From Hyphomicrobiaceae bacterium (GTDB taxonomy: Bacteria; Pseudomonadota; Alphaproteobacteria; Rhizobiales; Hyphomicrobiaceae): 9,702 nucleotides of DNA. The position numbers and the translations under genes are program-made. The stretch is taken from NCBI GenBank assembly GCA_017353825.1, contig JAFMSC010000123.1, positions 1 to 9,702 of the forward strand, in the 5' to 3' direction. Below, one piece after another: positions 1 to 6,401 of this stretch. Numbering within the stretch: the stretch's first letter is position 1; every line of letters begins with the position of its first letter. The notes under the pieces were generated by a model, which had not been told where the DNA came from, made no database searches, and saw only the letters and a program-made list of their open reading frames with translations.

Positions 1-1282
1 TAAGCCGGTTGAATGGCACCGCGTTCGGCACATGCTTCATGGTCGGGACGCTGACGTATATGGGTGTGCCCAGCGCGTGATACGAGGGGTCGATGGCGAG
101 GCTGCGCGCGGGCGTCAGCGGCACCCCGATGGCGCCCAAGGGCGAGCCAACGTCGTCCTTGATCTCGCGGAAGAAGACGTAGGAGGAATTCTGCCACATG
201 ACCTGCCTGCCGCGCTCTGGGTCGGCCCTCAGCCATGCCGCCAGCGCCCCCATCGACATGCGGTCGGCGGCGAGGATCGCCTTCTCGATCAGGTAGCGGC
301 CGATGGAGCTGTAGGGGTGGCCGTTCTTGCCGTCGTAGTGCACCCGCACCGTGGTGCCGTCGGTCAGGTGCACCCGGCCGGATCCCTGTATCTGCATGAA
401 GAACACGTCGACGGAGTCGGCCAGGTAAAGCAGCTCCAGGCCCTTGCCTTTGAGGGCCCCGCCGTCGATCTCGGCGCGGGTGTAGTAGGGCTCAGTACCG
501 GTCGCCGTCTTGCGCAGGTGCGTCAGCGCGCCCGGCTTGAGGATGCCCCGCTGGGTGTCATCAACGACGTTCACGAGGTCCGGCGGACGCTTGTAGATGG
601 GGGTTTGAAAGCGGCCTTCGGGGGTCCGGGAACCTTCCAGAACGGGCTCGTAGTAGCCGGTCAGCAGGCCGGGCTGCCCTTTCTTCACGACAGCGTTGGG
701 GGTGAAATTCTCCTCGAAAAAGGCGCGCGCGTCCTCGGCGCTGGTGATCTCCCCTCCACGCCCGGTGGCCGCCACGCAGACCGCCACCAGGGCCGGGGGC
801 GGGGGCCTCGGCCCCTTCACATCGACCTCTGCGCCTTCGCGTCCGCGCGCAATCACGCGTCCGCACGACTTGAGGAAGGTCTGGAAGGCCGCCAGATGGT
901 CGTCCCGCTCCCAGGCCGGCAGTTCGGCGTAGGTGATCGGCCTGTACAAGCCCGGGCCCGCCTTTGGTGCGCCCGCCTTCGCAGAGCCCGCCTTTGCAGG
1001 GTCTGACTTTGCCGGGTCTGGATTTGCCGGGTCTGGCTTTGTAGGATCCGCCGTTGCAGGGTCTGCCTTGGGCGGGCCTGCCCTGGAGGGTGCGGCGGTG
1101 GCGGCCGGCGTGCCGGTAGCGGCAGGCGAGACCGCGGGGGGAGACTTGGCCTTCACGACCTTGACCTTGCGGGCGCGCTCGGTGTCGGTGGCCTCGGAGT
1201 GCGCCCGCCTCCAGGCGGGGACGGCTGTGGCGGCACCCGCCAGCACCGCGGCGACGACCACGCCCAAAACAGCAACCCTCAT
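1..1282 (-). CDS. mltA: Membrane-bound lytic murein transglycosylase A (3' end off window)
   Basis: Cleaves the beta-1,4 bond between MurNAc and GlcNAc in peptidoglycan with formation of a 1,6-anhydro ring; acts in the periplasm. The frame is open for 427 codons from ATG 1282 to the window edge. Residues 1-21 form a hydrophobic export signal without a lipobox cysteine, unlike E. coli MltA, which is a lipoprotein. Residues 73-110 are a low-complexity Pro/Asp/Ala/Lys linker. The MltA domain follows, with LLTGYYEP (206-213), IQGSGRV (298-304), GHPYSSIG (321-328) and NSSYVFF (365-371). The C-terminal 3D domain carrying the catalytic Asp lies beyond position 1 and cannot be checked. GTG 1288, 8 nt from a GGGGGA, is an alternative start. 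It lies 248 bases downstream of the Tim44-domain gene on the same strand. The family call is secure; the exact start is less so. Confidence 0.93.
   Translation of the reverse strand, partial: MRVAVLGVVVAAVLAGAATAVPAWRRAHSEATDTERARKVKVVKAKSPPAVSPAATGTPAATAAPSRAGPPKADPATADPTKPDPANPDPAKSDPAKAGSAKAGAPKAGPGLYRPITYAELPAWERDDHLAAFQTFLKSCGRVIARGREGAEVDVKGPRPPPPALVAVCVAATGRGGEITSAEDARAFFEENFTPNAVVKKGQPGLLTGYYEPVLEGSRTPEGRFQTPIYKRPPDLVNVVDDTQRGILKPGALTHLRKTATGTEPYYTRAEIDGGALKGKGLELLYLADSVDVFFMQIQGSGRVHLTDGTTVRVHYDGKNGHPYSSIGRYLIEKAILAADRMSMGALAAWLRADPERGRQVMWQNSSYVFFREIKDDVGSPLGAIGVPLTPARSLAIDPSYHALGTPIYVSVPTMKHVPNAVPFNRL
954..1066 (-). repeat. mltA: 15-bp tandem repeat inside mltA (pentapeptide linker)
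   Basis: About 7.5 imperfect copies of a 15-base unit keep the mltA frame. They encode pentads such as ADPAT, PDPAN, PDPAK and SDPAK, which decay to AGSAK and AGAPK toward the catalytic domain. The array sits between the signal peptide region and the MltA domain (residues 73-110). It probably acts as a flexible, positively charged spacer. The unit length is a multiple of three, so copy-number change would lengthen or shorten the linker without a frameshift. Confidence 0.85.
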
Positions 1283-1508
1283 CACCACAGCGCATGTCCC
1301 CCGTTTGGACGCTCGCGCATATTTCGGCAGCAAGACGTTGGCTGTCTAGTGGCAGTTGGCCCCGGGCATGTCACAAAATCGCCGTCGAGGCGCGCATGTC
1401 ACGTCGCCGCCCCGCGCATGGCCAAGTTGCGGCGAAACGGTGCGCGACGCCTGGGCGGGTCCCCGGTTTGCGCCACCCAGAGGCCCAAAAGGGCCCGAGA
1501 AGGCCCGA

Positions 1509-1531
1509 GAAGGCCCGACGGGCAGGCCTTC
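1509..1531 (-). terminator. Stem-loop at the end of the Tim44-domain gene
   Basis: A perfect 7-bp inverted repeat, GAAGGCC (1509-1515) and GGCCTTC (1525-1531), with a 9-base loop overlaps the stop codon end of the Tim44-domain gene. A second, smaller one, GGCCC-AAAA-GGGCC, lies at 1482-1495. Between them are three near-identical 10-base units (1491-1520) based on AGGCCCGAGA. There is no clean T-run, so this could be a weak terminator or a processing/attenuation structure between this gene and mltA. Confidence 0.4.
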
Positions 1532-2271
1532 TAGTTGGCGGCCTGGGTGGCGATCAGCTTCCAGTTGGGGTCGCGCGAGGGCACCTCGCGGGCGAAGGTC
1601 CAGATGTCGGTGACCTCCCGGATGCGCTTGGGATCGCCGTTGATCACCACGCCGGCGCGATCGCGGGTGGCCGAGATCAGCTCGCTCACGAACTTCACCG
1701 TGAGCTGGGCCACGCCGCCCTTCAGGTCGGCCTCCACCAGGTCCGCTGACTTGATGCCGACGAAGCTCTGGTCGATCTGCTCGCCGCGCCGCTCCCGGTC
1801 GGCGATGGCGCCGGTGAATCCGTCGTAGACCTCGGCGTTCAGAAGGGTCTTCAACGTCCGGCGATTGCCCTCGGCGAACGCCGTGACGATGATCTCGTAG
1901 GCCGCCTTGGCCCCCTGCAGGAAGTGGTCGGGGTCGAAGGCCGGATCGGCACGGAAAATATCGACCAATGCCTGGCCCACCTCGTTGTCGCCGCCTGCGA
2001 AGTCGCGCATGCGCTGCTCGCCGTCCGCCTGGGCCGGCTGGCTGGCGGCGGGAGGCTCCTCCTCCTCATCGCGCTCGCGCCGGGGCAGGGTGACAACCTT
2101 GTCTTGTCCCACCAGCTCGCCGTTATGTTGCCGCGCCTCCTGCTGCGCCCGGTAGCGCTCGATGCGGGTCTGTTCATGGCCGGTCCGGCGTCCCAGCACG
2201 CTGACGAGCTTGATGAAGATCGCAACGGCCAGAACCACAATGATCAACGTGACTACGTCGATGCCGCCCAT
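1531..2271 (-). CDS. Tim44-like domain membrane-anchored protein
   Basis: A 246-residue protein with one N-terminal membrane segment (about residues 3-25), followed by the LGRRTGHE motif usual in alphaproteobacterial Tim44-domain proteins. A charged, Glu/Pro-rich linker follows to about residue 85. The C-terminal Tim44-like domain (about 95-246) has an NTF2/cone-like fold in known relatives. In mitochondria Tim44 tethers Hsp70 to the import pore; the bacterial homologue is a membrane-associated protein of less certain role. Start chosen at ATG 2271: TGAGG lies 4 bases upstream, too close to the alternative GTG 2274. The gene is divergent from fxsA and precedes mltA on the same strand, the arrangement I know from many alphaproteobacteria. 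Family membership is well supported; the specific function is inferred from homologues only. Confidence 0.9.
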   Translation of the reverse strand: MGGIDVVTLIIVVLAVAIFIKLVSVLGRRTGHEQTRIERYRAQQEARQHNGELVGQDKVVTLPRRERDEEEEPPAASQPAQADGEQRMRDFAGGDNEVGQALVDIFRADPAFDPDHFLQGAKAAYEIIVTAFAEGNRRTLKTLLNAEVYDGFTGAIADRERRGEQIDQSFVGIKSADLVEADLKGGVAQLTVKFVSELISATRDRAGVVINGDPKRIREVTDIWTFAREVPSRDPNWKLIATQAAN

Positions 2272-2474
2272 CACACCTCAGCTCTCGTGCCAGAAGCTCA
2301 ACCCGCCAGATGTAGGTTGCCGGGCCAGCAAGAAGAAGACCACGCCAAGCCTCCCGTGAAGTCGCCGCCAGACCCCGCATGCGGGCGCACCGGCCTCGCC
2401 CCCCCCTTTGCGCCGCGCAAACCTTACGGCATCGCAAAGCACAAGCCAACCGCGGTGCCCTACATTATGGTAAT

Positions 2475-2493
2475 AGAATGCAAGGGTCATTCT
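2475..2493 (+). promoter_or_regulatory. Inverted repeat enclosing the fxsA ribosome binding site
   Basis: AGAATG (2475-2480) and CATTCT (2488-2493) form a perfect 6-bp inverted repeat around a 7-base loop. The loop contains AAGGG (2482-2486), the only good Shine-Dalgarno sequence, 9 bases before ATG 2496. In RNA this would be a hairpin presenting the ribosome site in its loop; in DNA it is a 19-bp dyad like a repressor operator. Which, if either, is used cannot be told from sequence. Confidence 0.4.
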
Positions 2494-2495
2494 CA

Positions 2496-3020
2496 ATGTT
2501 GCGGCTGGCGGTCGGCCTGGCTTTCATCGTTGTTCCGATGCTGGAGTTGGTGCTGCTCCTCAAGATCGGACAGGCGATCGGCGTCTGGCCCACCGTGGCC
2601 CTGGTGATTACGACGGCGCTGACGGGCGCCTACATCATCTCACGCCAGAGCCTACGCGTGGTGAGCAGGGCCCTGGAGGCCCTGAGCGAGGGCCGGGTGC
2701 CCGTCGAACCGGTGCTCGACGGCCTATTCCTCTTGGTTGCCGGCGCCCTGCTGCTGACGCCGGGCCTGGCCACCGACGTGGTCGCCCTGGTGCTCTTGGT
2801 GCCGCCGGCGCGCCGGGCCATTGCCCGCGCCAGCATGCGCTGGCTATTGCGCCGGACGCGCGTGCGGGTGAAGCGCTACACCGATGCCGGCCGGGAGAAC
2901 TGGGAGGAACCCCGACCCAGGGACCAGGGCCCGCCCGGAAGGGGCCGTAATGGCCCCGTCATCGACGTGGACTACGAGCGCATGGATAACAAGCCCGCCG
3001 ACAGACAGGAACCGCGCTAA
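2496..3020 (+). CDS. fxsA: FxsA family membrane protein
   Basis: A 174-residue inner-membrane protein. E. coli FxsA is known because its overproduction relieves exclusion of phage T7 by the F plasmid; its normal job is unclear. Hydrophobic segments lie near residues 4-25, 30-50 and 77-103. Conserved family features are visible: P-x-x-E in the first segment (PMLE), IGQAIG, TGAYI, and LLLTPGLATD at about 85-94 followed by PPARR. The tail is long, basic and then acidic, ending in a VIDVDYERMD element that resembles the tail of alphaproteobacterial homologues. Start chosen at ATG 2496 because AAGGG lies 9 bases upstream; ATG 2478 in the same frame has no ribosome site. It is divergent from the Tim44-domain gene. 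The next gene on the strand is ugpA-like, not secB, which I would expect here from related genomes. Confidence 0.9.
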   Translation: MLRLAVGLAFIVVPMLELVLLLKIGQAIGVWPTVALVITTALTGAYIISRQSLRVVSRALEALSEGRVPVEPVLDGLFLLVAGALLLTPGLATDVVALVLLVPPARRAIARASMRWLLRRTRVRVKRYTDAGRENWEEPRPRDQGPPGRGRNGPVIDVDYERMDNKPADRQEPR

Positions 3021-3031
3021 GGAAAGGCAAG

Positions 3032-3059
3032 GCACCGGCGCGGGCGCATCCCGGGGTGC
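3032..3059 (+). terminator. Possible hairpin between fxsA and ugpA
   Basis: GCACC (3032-3036) pairs with GGTGC (3055-3059), with an inner CGGG (3041-3044) / CCCG (3050-3053) stem. This starts 11 bases after the fxsA stop. No T-run follows, so it is at best a weak terminator or a site of transcript processing. It fits the idea that fxsA and the transporter genes are separate units. Confidence 0.3.
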
Positions 3060-3117
3060 TGTGCCTCGGCCATGGCCTGGTTCGAGCGGCCGGTGAAGTG
3101 CGGGAGAGGGAAGACCC

Positions 3118-3999
3118 ATGCAGAAGCGGGCGATCTTTACGGGCAAGGCGCTGCCCTACCTGCTGCTCGCCCCGCAGCTCCTCGTCACGTTCATCTTCTT
3201 CTACTGGCCGGCCAGCGAGGCGCTGTGGCAGTCGTTCCTGCTCCAGGACGCGTTTGGCTTAAGGACCGAGTTCGTCTGGCTCGAGAACTACGCCCTCCTC
3301 CTCCGCCAGCCGGACTACTACCGGGCCATCGCCACCACCATCGTGTTCTCGGTCGCGGTGGCGGCGCTGTCGCTCTCCATCGCGCTGCTGCTCGCGGTAC
3401 AGGCCGACAAGCGCATCAAGGGCGCCGGCCTCTACACCACGCTGCTGATCTGGCCCTACGCGGTGGCCCCGGCCGTGGCCGGCGTGCTGTGGCTCTTCAT
3501 GTTCCAGCCGTCCCTCGGCCTGGTGGCACGCGGCCTGCGCTCCCTGGGCGTGGAGTGGAACCCGCTGCTCAACGGCGGGCACGCCATGGCGCTGGTCGTG
3601 ATGGCCGCCACCTGGAAGCAGGTCAGCTACAATTTCCTGTTCTTCCTGGCCGGCCTGCAGTCGATCCCGCGGGCGGTGATCGAGGCCGCCGCCATCGACG
3701 GCGCCCGACCCTCGCGCCGGTTCTGGACCATCATCTTCCCGTTGCTGTCGCCCACGGCCTTCTTCCTGGTGGTGGTCAACATCGTCTACGTGTTCTTCGA
3801 CACCTTCGGCATCATCGATGCCATGACCGGCGGCGGCCCTTCCAAGGCCACCGAGACAATGGTCTACAAGGTATTCTTCGACGGCCGGCTGGGCGGCAAC
3901 CTTGGCGGCTCGGCAGCCCAGTCGGTGATCTTGATGCTGATCGTGATCGGCCTGACCGCCGTGCAGTTCCGCTATATCGAGCGCAAGGTGGCGTACTGA
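3118..3999 (+). CDS. ugpA: Sugar/glycerol-3-phosphate-type ABC transporter permease (UgpA-like)
   Basis: Inner-membrane permease of a CUT1 (carbohydrate uptake) ABC importer, 293 residues, the usual size. It has six predicted membrane segments, at about residues 12-31, 71-94, 105-128, 158-180, 208-231 and 266-284. The EAA loop that docks with the ATPase is at 189-209 (EAAAIDGARPSRRF, then IIFPL). A family MTGGGP motif is at 236-241. Overall wording (APQLLVTFIFFYWPA, IWPYAVAPAVAG) is typical of UgpA. AGAGGG lies 7 bases before ATG 3118. The stop overlaps the next start by one base (TGATG), so translation of the amidohydrolase is probably coupled. No binding-protein gene precedes it. UgpA-like is secure at family level; the transported substrate is not proven. 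Confidence 0.92.
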   Translation: MQKRAIFTGKALPYLLLAPQLLVTFIFFYWPASEALWQSFLLQDAFGLRTEFVWLENYALLLRQPDYYRAIATTIVFSVAVAALSLSIALLLAVQADKRIKGAGLYTTLLIWPYAVAPAVAGVLWLFMFQPSLGLVARGLRSLGVEWNPLLNGGHAMALVVMAATWKQVSYNFLFFLAGLQSIPRAVIEAAAIDGARPSRRFWTIIFPLLSPTAFFLVVVNIVYVFFDTFGIIDAMTGGGPSKATETMVYKVFFDGRLGGNLGGSAAQSVILMLIVIGLTAVQFRYIERKVAY

Positions 4000-4772
4000 T
4001 GACCCCATCCGTTATGTGGAAAGAGCTGAGCGCCGAAGACCTCAGGGCCAAGGCGGCGGCCGATGCGATTGTGGTTCTCCCGGTGGCCTCCATGGAGCAG
4101 CACGGGCCGCACCTGCCCGTCGGCGTCGACACCATCCTGTGCGAGGGCGTGTGCAGGGCCGGCGCCGAAAGGGTGGCCGCCGACGCGCCCGTCGTGGTCG
4201 CGCCAACGCTGTGGTGCGGCATGGCCGAGCACCACATGGCGTTCGGCGGCACCTTCACCTTCGACATCCCGACCTACCGTGCCGTGTTGCTCGCGCTGTT
4301 GAAGAGCCTGGAGCGGCACGGCTTCAGCCGCGTGTTCATCGTCAACGGCCACGGTGGCAACATCGCCGCGCTCAATTCCTTCCTACCCGATTTCGCCCGC
4401 GAAACGAGCTTGAAGGTGCGTGCCACCACCTATTTCGAGCTGGCCGCCTCCGACCTCGCGCTGTGCTTGGAGGACCAGGACCGGGTGCATCACGCCTGCG
4501 AGGTGGAGACCTCCCTGATGATGGTCTTGGCCCCCGACACGGTGAGAACCGACCGCATTGCCGAGGCCTTCGGCGGCGTCGCCGGCTCCAACGCGGCGGG
4601 CGGAGCCAGCTGGTACGCCGTGCCGGCGCGCTTCCGCTCGTTCAAGGATTTCACCCCGTCGGGGGTCAACGGTGACGCTCGCCGGGCAAACCCTGAGAAG
4701 GGCAGAAAGCTGCTCGCGATCTGTGCGGATGGGCTCGCCGCCACGCTGCGCGATCCCTCGCTCTGGAGCTGA
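3999..4772 (+). CDS. Creatininase-superfamily amidohydrolase
   Basis: A 257-residue cytoplasmic metal-dependent amidohydrolase. The superfamily includes creatinine amidohydrolase, formamide hydrolases of flavin/deazaflavin biosynthesis and the mycofactocin peptidase MftE, so the substrate cannot be read from the family alone. Metal ligands are visible: E33 and H35 in MEQHGPH, D44 in GVDT, H118 in NGHGGN, and an acidic ligand (E168 or E170) in HACEVETS (165-172). As I recall, Pseudomonas creatininase has NGHYEN where this has NGHGGN, so true creatininase activity is doubtful. AAGGTGG about 8 bases before ATG 3999 serves as ribosome site inside ugpA. It overlaps ugpA by one base and ends 5 bases before ugpE. 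The tight insertion between two permease genes implies that it acts on the imported compound or a derivative (inference). No secretion signal is seen. Confidence 0.88.
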   Translation: MTPSVMWKELSAEDLRAKAAADAIVVLPVASMEQHGPHLPVGVDTILCEGVCRAGAERVAADAPVVVAPTLWCGMAEHHMAFGGTFTFDIPTYRAVLLALLKSLERHGFSRVFIVNGHGGNIAALNSFLPDFARETSLKVRATTYFELAASDLALCLEDQDRVHHACEVETSLMMVLAPDTVRTDRIAEAFGGVAGSNAAGGASWYAVPARFRSFKDFTPSGVNGDARRANPEKGRKLLAICADGLAATLRDPSLWS

Positions 4773-4777
4773 CCGGC

Positions 4778-5626
4778 ATGGTCGAGCGACGCCGCCTCGG
4801 CGACGTGTTCCCGCACCTGATCCTGCTCGTCGGCGTGGCGGTCGTCGCGTTTCCCGTCTACCTGTGCTTCATCGGCTCAACGCTGCCGCAGGACGTCATC
4901 GCCAACGGGCAGATGACGCTGGCGCCAGGGCCCCTGTTGTTCGACACCTACTGGCGCACGCTCTTCGTGGGCCCCTCGGGGACCACGCGCGATCCGGTGG
5001 GCGGCATGCTGGTCAACAGCTTCGTGATGGCCGCGGTGATCGCGCTGGGCAAGATCGCGATCTCCATCGTCTCGGCTTACGCCGTCGTGTACTTCAAGTT
5101 TCCCTTCCGCATGGTGGCGTTCTGGATGATCTTCCTGACGCTGATGCTGCCCGTCGAGGTGCGCATCTACCCCACCTACAAGATCGCCTCAGACCTCGGC
5201 CTGCTCAACTCCTACGCCGGCCTCACCCTGCCGCTGATCGCCTCGGCCACCGCCACGTTGTTCTTCCGCCAGTTCTTCATGACCATCCCGGACGAGCTGA
5301 TCGAGGCTTCCAAGCTCGACCGCGCTGGCCCGTTCCGCTTCTTCTGCGACACCCTGCTGCCGCTGTCGCGCACCAACATCGCCGCGCTGTTCGTGATCCT
5401 CTTTATCTACGGCTGGAACCAGTACCTGTGGCCGCTGCTCATCACCAACCGCGACGACATGCAGACCATCGTCGTCGGCATCAAGAAGATGATCGTCACC
5501 GCCGACGCACTCACGGAGTGGAACGTGGTGCTGGCCACTGCCATGCTCGCTATGCTGCCCCCCGTGGCCGTGGTGATCGTGATGCAGCGCTGGTTCGTGA
5601 AGGGGCTGGTGGAGACGGAAAAGTGA
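4778..5626 (+). CDS. ugpE: Sugar/glycerol-3-phosphate-type ABC transporter permease (UgpE-like)
   Basis: Second permease subunit, 282 residues, pairing with the UgpA-like protein. Membrane segments lie at about 11-34, 78-101, 110-130, 145-166, 200-221 and 251-274. The EAA loop is at 176-197 (EASKLDRAGPFRFF, then LLPLS), a slight variant with EAS for EAA. WNQYLWPL (213-220) is characteristic of UgpE and of CUT1 second permeases. The start ATG 4778 has TGGAG 9 bases upstream, located inside the end of the amidohydrolase gene, so the three genes are very likely one transcript. After its stop the operon is interrupted by about 775 non-coding bases before the ATPase gene; most Ugp operons have ugpC directly next. 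Family call secure, substrate unproven. Confidence 0.92.
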   Translation: MVERRRLGDVFPHLILLVGVAVVAFPVYLCFIGSTLPQDVIANGQMTLAPGPLLFDTYWRTLFVGPSGTTRDPVGGMLVNSFVMAAVIALGKIAISIVSAYAVVYFKFPFRMVAFWMIFLTLMLPVEVRIYPTYKIASDLGLLNSYAGLTLPLIASATATLFFRQFFMTIPDELIEASKLDRAGPFRFFCDTLLPLSRTNIAALFVILFIYGWNQYLWPLLITNRDDMQTIVVGIKKMIVTADALTEWNVVLATAMLAMLPPVAVVIVMQRWFVKGLVETEK

Positions 5627-5656
5627 CCGCCGATGTTCAACCCTTGGTGGACTTGG

Positions 5657-5722
5657 GAAATACGGGGGAAATACGGGGGAAATACGGGGGAAATACGGGG
5701 GAAATACGCGGGAAATACGGGG
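5657..5722 (+). repeat. Six tandem copies of an 11-bp unit
   Basis: GAAATACGGGG is repeated head to tail six times. Five copies are identical; the fifth (5701-5711) has one change, G to C at its ninth base. The array begins 30 bases after the ugpE stop. Each unit has a G-run, giving regularly spaced G-tracts on the plus strand. An 11-bp period places every unit on roughly the same face of the helix. It is non-coding here: 11 is not a multiple of three and no gene spans it. Confidence 0.97.
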
Positions 5723-6265
5723 TGTTTGTCGCACTGTCACGGCACCCGTGTGAGCGAAGCAACATGACCTTGGGTGTCTCTGTTGGATAACCAACGAATA
5801 CGCACGAAATGCTTGGAGCTTGGCTTTGGACCCGAAGCCGAGCTCAAACACCTGGATCTCATGCCAGGAGGGCAACGGGCATCGGTCTTGGCAGAATTCG
5901 ATGCGCAAACGTCATGGCAGCATATCGCAATACCTGTGCAAAGGTCACCTTTCGGAACAGGTCCTGACAGAATGCGCTAGGCTTGGCTTGCATGAACTTA
6001 GGGGGCTAACGTACGGGGTCTCCTTGTGTCCGTTCCCGCACAAGGCTGGTCGGCATGCAACGCTGCTCCCAGATGCGGGAGCCGTGGAGATGAGGAGGCC
6101 GAAAAATCCATGTGACCGGTCGGTGACCCAGCGGGCGCAGGCGTGCAAGACGATGCGGGCTCCATATCGAATCCGATGCCAAGCCTATCGAGCACCAGTA
6201 TTTCCCGACCTTCGAGCGGCTTGAGGCCGGGAAAAGCTTGCCCATGCACGATCGACGACCGCGCC

Positions 6266-6297
6266 TGGACATGTGTATGGCACCCAATGCTTATATT
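6266..6297 (+). promoter_or_regulatory. Weak candidate promoter for ugpC
   Basis: TGGACA (6266-6271, five of six matches to TTGACA) and TATATT (6292-6297, five of six to TATAAT) are separated by 20 bases, which is longer than the optimal 17. It lies about 105 bases before the ugpC start, and the 18-bp duplication would fall within the leader. The need for a local promoter is plausible because the preceding interval separates ugpC from ugpE. Confidence 0.25.
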
Positions 6298-6318
6298 GCG
6301 GAGCATCGGGGCGAGTTG

Positions 6319-6354
6319 CGGGTCCTCGACGCAATTCGGGTCCTCGACGCAATT
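6319..6354 (+). repeat. 18-bp perfect tandem duplication upstream of ugpC
   Basis: CGGGTCCTCGACGCAATT occurs twice in direct succession, ending 47 bases before the ugpC start codon. The first copy with its preceding bases contains a TTGCG / CGCAA dyad (TTGCG, 9 bases, CGCAA). The position between candidate promoter and gene suits a paired regulator site, but a recent slippage duplication without function is equally possible. Confidence 0.9.
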
Positions 6355-6401
6355 AGCGAGCAGTTTTCGTCGGCAAGGGGGCAATGCGGGAGCAGCGTTG
6401 C

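Larger units (their letters stand above)
5627..6401. other. Long gene-free interval splitting the transporter operon
   Basis: No convincing gene is found on either strand. Short open frames exist (for example 5774-5980 plus, 5998-6408 minus), but none shows a recognisable domain, a good ribosome site or the strong GC3 bias of the neighbours. A hand count of 5761-6000 gives 125 G/C in 240 (52%), against about 65% in a 60-base sample of ugpC. The interval contains the 11-bp array near its left end, a small hairpin CACGG-CAC-CCGTG (5738-5750), an inverted 9-base match to the array unit (6198-6206), a weak promoter candidate and the 18-bp duplication. It could be decayed inserted DNA, a long regulatory leader, or both. 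Confidence 0.6.

Noticed and set aside
32..1006. Plus-strand open frame of 324 codons opposite mltA
   Set aside because: The opposite strand encodes a clear MltA domain in a frame open to the window edge; this frame is its antisense shadow, kept open by high GC.
561..1295. Minus-strand open frame of 244 codons starting at ATG 1295
   Set aside because: It is out of frame with mltA, which runs through the same bases with recognisable motifs; its product is Arg/Gly-rich and domainless.
3072..3998. Upstream extension of the amidohydrolase frame through ugpA
   Set aside because: The residues are Arg/Pro-rich shadow of the permease. The amidohydrolase starts at ATG 3999, with a ribosome site and a start-stop overlap.
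5657..5722. CRISPR array
   Set aside because: The copies are directly adjacent without spacers and the 11-bp unit is far too short.
5774..5980. Plus-strand open frame of 68 codons in the operon gap
   Set aside because: GTG start without a good ribosome site, no recognisable family and no GC3 bias; kept only as part of the gene-free interval.
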